From Chitinophagales bacterium (GTDB lineage Bacteria; Bacteroidota; Bacteroidia; Chitinophagales; UBA2359): 8,931 nt of DNA. Below the pieces are notes generated by a model that was not told where the DNA came from, did not search any database, and worked only from the letters and a program-made list of their open reading frames with translations. Where the stretch lies: NCBI GenBank assembly GCA_020629335.1, contig JAHDDN010000215.1:1-8931 (forward strand), read 5' to 3'. Position numbers and translations under genes: made by a program. Below, in pieces: positions 6,547-8,931 of the stretch (within the stretch, counting starts at the first letter, position 1; the number at the start of each line of letters is the position of its first letter).

Positions 6547-6792
6547 ATGTCTGATATAGCAACGAGAGTCAACAAAATAATTGTTGAAAAATTAGGTGTC
6601 GACGAGAGTGAAATCTCTTTGAAGGCAAGTTTCACGAATGATTTAGGAGCTGATTCATTGGATCAGGTTGAATTAATCATGGAGTTTGAGAAGGAATTTA
6701 ATATTTCTATTCCGGATGAGCAGGCTGAAAACATCACTACGGTGGGAGAGGCTGTTACATATTTGGAAGAGCAAATTTCTGTTGACTCCTAA
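6547..6792 (+). CDS. acpP: Acyl carrier protein
   Basis: The small acidic carrier that holds growing fatty acyl chains as thioesters on a 4'-phosphopantetheine arm in the cytosolic type II fatty acid synthase. 81 residues, normal length. The attachment motif [18 protein letters not shown] is intact with Ser37 as the modified residue. The four-helix pattern and the conserved ending (helix [12 protein letters not shown]) are present. fabF follows 3 bp after the stop codon, so the two are translated from one mRNA and the products act together. The start is supported by the family's N-terminus ([18 protein letters not shown]). Confidence 0.98.
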   Translation: MSDIATRVNKIIVEKLGVDESEISLKASFTNDLGADSLDQVELIMEFEKEFNISIPDEQAENITTVGEAVTYLEEQISVDS

Positions 6793-6795
6793 GAT

Positions 6796-8046
6796 ATGGA
6801 ATTAAAAAGGGTTGTCGTAACCGGGCTGGGCGCATTAACTCCTATTGGAAATAGTGTGAATGATTTCTGGCAAGCCTTAATTGATGGCAGAAGTGGAGCT
6901 GCACCAATTGAGAGATTTGATACTACTAACTTTAAGACGCAATTTGCTTGTGAGTTAAAGAACTTGGATATATCTGAGTTTTTGGATCGCAAGGAACAGA
7001 AGCGTATGGATCCCTATACACAGTATGCGATTATTGCTTCTGATGAGGCGATAGCGGATGCTAATTTAGAAGGGGTTGATAAAGATAGAGTCGGTGTTAT
7101 TTGGTCTTCTGGAATTGGTGGAATACAAACTTTCGAGTCTCAAATTAGGGAGTACATAGAGGGAGGTGGCGCTGCAAAGCCCCGATTCAATCCATTCTTT
7201 GTACCTAAAATGATTTCAGATATTGCCAGTGGTCAGATATCTATTAGGCATGGTTTTAGAGGTCCTAACTTTGCAGTAGTTTCTGCCTGTGCCTCTTCGA
7301 CTAATGGCTTGATAGATGCTTTCAATTATATTCGTTTAGGTAAAGCGGATGTATTTGTAACTGGCGGTTCGGAAGCTTCTGTTACCGAGTCGTGCATAGG
7401 CGGATTTGGATCTATGAAGGCTTTGTCCAAAAGAAATGATGATCCTGCAACGGCTTCACGTCCGTTTGACTTGGGTCGAGAAGGATTTGTGTTAGGAGAA
7501 GGTGCTGGCGCCTTAGTACTAGAAAGTTTAGAACACGCTCAAAAAAGGGGAGCGAAAATCTATGCGGAACTAGTAGGAGGCGGAATGTCTGCTGATGCTC
7601 ATCATATCACCCAACCACATCCTGAAGGTGCTGGAGCAGCACTAGTAATGAAGAATACCTTAGAAGATGCTCAAATGTCTCCTGAAGACATTGACTATAT
7701 AAATGCTCATGGAACTTCCACTCCATTAGGTGATTTGTCTGAAATCAATGCTGTTAAGCAAACGTTTGGCGAGGCGGCATTTAAAATGAACATCAGCTCC
7801 ACCAAATCAATGACTGGCCACCTTTTAGGTGCGGCAGGAGCCGTGGAAGCATTAATCTGCGTATTAGCTGTTAAAAACGATATTGTACCCCCTACTATTA
7901 ATCATTTTGAAGATGATCCGCAGTTAGACCCCAACATCAATTATACTTTTAATAAGGCGCAAAAACGTACTGTTAATGCAGCCTTAAGCAATAGTTTTGG
8001 TTTTGGTGGCCATAATGCATCTGTCATCTTTAAGAAACTGCTTTAG
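6796..8046 (+). CDS. fabF: Beta-ketoacyl-ACP synthase II
   Basis: Condenses malonyl-ACP with acyl-ACP in each elongation round of fatty acid synthesis and, in the FabF class, handles the longer and temperature-sensitive chain lengths. 416 residues against about 413 in E. coli. The Cys-His-His active site is complete: Cys165 in VSACASSTNGL, His305 in NAHGTSTPLGD and His342 in SMTGHLLGAAGAVE. The thiolase-fold C-terminal motif NSFGFGGHNAS is at 399-409. The start ATG is 3 bp past the acpP stop. Pairing with a dedicated acpP distinguishes it from ketosynthases in secondary-metabolite clusters, and no other such genes are nearby. Confidence 0.97.
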   Translation: MELKRVVVTGLGALTPIGNSVNDFWQALIDGRSGAAPIERFDTTNFKTQFACELKNLDISEFLDRKEQKRMDPYTQYAIIASDEAIADANLEGVDKDRVGVIWSSGIGGIQTFESQIREYIEGGGAAKPRFNPFFVPKMISDIASGQISIRHGFRGPNFAVVSACASSTNGLIDAFNYIRLGKADVFVTGGSEASVTESCIGGFGSMKALSKRNDDPATASRPFDLGREGFVLGEGAGALVLESLEHAQKRGAKIYAELVGGGMSADAHHITQPHPEGAGAALVMKNTLEDAQMSPEDIDYINAHGTSTPLGDLSEINAVKQTFGEAAFKMNISSTKSMTGHLLGAAGAVEALICVLAVKNDIVPPTINHFEDDPQLDPNINYTFNKAQKRTVNAALSNSFGFGGHNASVIFKKLL

Positions 8047-8063
8047 TGTAAAGTAGCAATCTT

Positions 8064-8092
8064 CTGTCAACTGTATGAAAATACGGTAACAG
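8064..8092 (+). promoter_or_regulatory. Hairpin with GAAA loop in the fabF-rnc spacer
   Basis: The transcript can fold into a stem with six base pairs (one G-U) closing a GAAA tetraloop (8077-8080), then one more pair and a four-pair base (CTGT with ACAG). It is not followed by a T-run, so it is not a typical terminator. It lies 55 bp before the rnc start, in the only real gap of the acpP-fabF-rnc run. RNase III cleaves a leader stem of its own mRNA in E. coli, but this stem is short for an RNase III site. Confidence 0.35.
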
Positions 8093-8147
8093 TACTCGCT
8101 TGCCCTAAACTGAAGTGTTTTCTGAGAGACCGTTTTAAAAAGTAGTA

Positions 8148-8870
8148 GTGGTAAAATTTATATTTAAGACTTACAATCGATTTTTTTCTTCTGATAAGAA
8201 GCATGTCAAAAGGCTTAGAAGGATGCTGGGATTTACACCTTGCAATCTGACGCTTTTTGAGATGGCTTTTACGCATAGCTCGACTTCTAAAGACACTAAA
8301 GCAAATAACGAACGTTTAGAGTTTTTGGGAGATGCAGTATTAGATACTATTATTACGGATTATTTATTCAAGAAGTATCCGCTTAAAGAGGAAGGATTTT
8401 TGACAGAAATGCGATCAAAAATTGTGAATCGAAAGCGTTTAGGCGAAATAGCTTACAAACTCGATTTACAAGACTATATGAACTATCGAAAGAATATACC
8501 GATAGTGAATACTAGTATTTTGGGGAATGCTTTAGAAGCACTCATTGGAGCGATTTATCTGGATGCAGGCTATACGCGTACGCATGATTTTGTTTTTAAG
8601 AAAATCATCCGTCCTTTTGTGAATTTAGAAGAACTCATTATTGCTGATATTAATTACAAAAGCCGCCTATTAGAGTGGACACAGAAATATGGTAAGAAGC
8701 TTGTTTTTGAAACCATAGAAGAAAAAATAATCAACAATAATAAGGTCTTTGTAGCAGGTGTACGTATTGATGACAAACGTTATGGTGTAGGACAAGGCCG
8801 TAGCAAAAAGAATGCAGAAAAAGAAGCTGCTAAAGTGGCCTATGATAGGTTGAGAATCGCAGATGACTAA
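8148..8870 (+). CDS. rnc: Ribonuclease III
   Basis: Cleaves double-stranded RNA, matures rRNA precursors and processes structured mRNAs; acts as a homodimer. 240 residues. The nuclease domain (about 25-160) has the signature NERLEFLGDAVLD with Glu55, Glu58 and Asp62; Glu82 in EEG is also kept. The second metal-site motif reads GNALEALIGAIYLD: Glu130 matches E. coli Glu117, but the residue equivalent to Asp114 is Asn127. A double-stranded RNA binding domain spans about 169-237, ending GRSKKNAEKEAAKVAYDRL. The start is GTG; a later ATG at residue 26 would cut into the first helix, and the N-terminal extension resembles other Bacteroidota RNase III proteins as I recall them. It follows fabF by 101 bp on the same strand. 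Confidence 0.95.
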   Translation: MVKFIFKTYNRFFSSDKKHVKRLRRMLGFTPCNLTLFEMAFTHSSTSKDTKANNERLEFLGDAVLDTIITDYLFKKYPLKEEGFLTEMRSKIVNRKRLGEIAYKLDLQDYMNYRKNIPIVNTSILGNALEALIGAIYLDAGYTRTHDFVFKKIIRPFVNLEELIIADINYKSRLLEWTQKYGKKLVFETIEEKIINNNKVFVAGVRIDDKRYGVGQGRSKKNAEKEAAKVAYDRLRIADD

Positions 8871-8882
8871 ATAAGTATATCC

Positions 8883-8931
8883 ATGAATATCCCTTCTGAC
8901 CTCATACAAAATGCCGTCAATGAATTTACCA
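8883..8931 (+). CDS. recR: Probable recombination protein RecR, first 16 codons only
   Basis: An ATG 12 bp after the rnc stop opens a frame that reads MNIPSDLIQNAVNEFT and runs off the right edge. This resembles the N-terminus of Bacteroidota RecR, which as I recall begins with a helix of the type S-x-L-hydrophobic-x-x-A-V-N-E-F before the LPGIG helix-hairpin-helix motif. RecR works with RecO and RecF to load RecA at single-stranded gaps. Identification from 16 residues is tentative; the zinc finger and Toprim domain would lie outside the window. Confidence 0.55.
   Translation, partial: MNIPSDLIQNAVNEFT

Noticed and set aside
8064..8092. Terminator between fabF and rnc
   Set aside because: The stem is weak and no T-run follows, so rnc is more likely at least partly co-transcribed with fabF.
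8670..8909. 79-codon minus-strand frame across the end of rnc and the start of recR
   Set aside because: It overlaps the dsRNA-binding domain of rnc and has only random low-complexity character.

Overview
The window looks like a chromosomal segment of a Bacteroidota bacterium. The evidence is the low G+C, AT-rich spacers, absence of clear Shine-Dalgarno sequences, several matches to the Bacteroidota -7 promoter motif TAnnTTTG, the acpP-fabF-rnc gene order, and a secreted protein family that I know only from Bacteroidota (usually labelled 'asparagine synthetase B'). A more precise placement, for example near Saprospiria, would be a guess.

Layout, left to right. Positions 1-459 are non-coding and carry two promoter-like motifs and a 162-bp quasi-palindromic repeat (hairpin family B, copy 1). 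Next come icd on + (NADP-type isocitrate dehydrogenase, 460-1737) and a strong terminator. Family A repeat copy 1 follows in the leader of the secreted 'AsnB-like' protein (+, 2059-3369). That gene ends in a 24-bp perfect palindrome terminator, then hairpin family B copy 2 (3439-3600). On the minus strand lie pyk (pyruvate kinase, 6125-4686) and, 30 bp behind it, an M42 aminopeptidase (4655-3606), probably one transcript. Family A copy 2 lies in the pyk leader. On the plus strand acpP (6547-6792), fabF (6796-8046), rnc (8148-8870) and the first 16 codons of a probable recR (8883-) run to the right edge.

The genes are core metabolism: one TCA-cycle enzyme (Icd), the last step of glycolysis (Pyk), the acyl carrier protein with its elongating ketoacyl synthase (AcpP/FabF), RNA processing (RNase III), peptide turnover (M42) and recombination (RecR). 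There is no defence island, phage, insertion sequence with transposase, CRISPR array, tRNA or rRNA.

The unusual content is in the spacers. Two unrelated families of structured repeats are each present twice. Family B has a nearly identical 49-bp core in the middle of a 162-bp imperfect palindrome, and its outer arms differ between copies while each still pairs with its own partner. Family A has fixed end motifs and replaceable stem sequences, and both copies end about 32-35 bp before the start codon of the gene downstream, in the same orientation to it. These pairing patterns suggest selection on, or a mechanism that maintains, secondary structure. They are the best candidates for something poorly described here.
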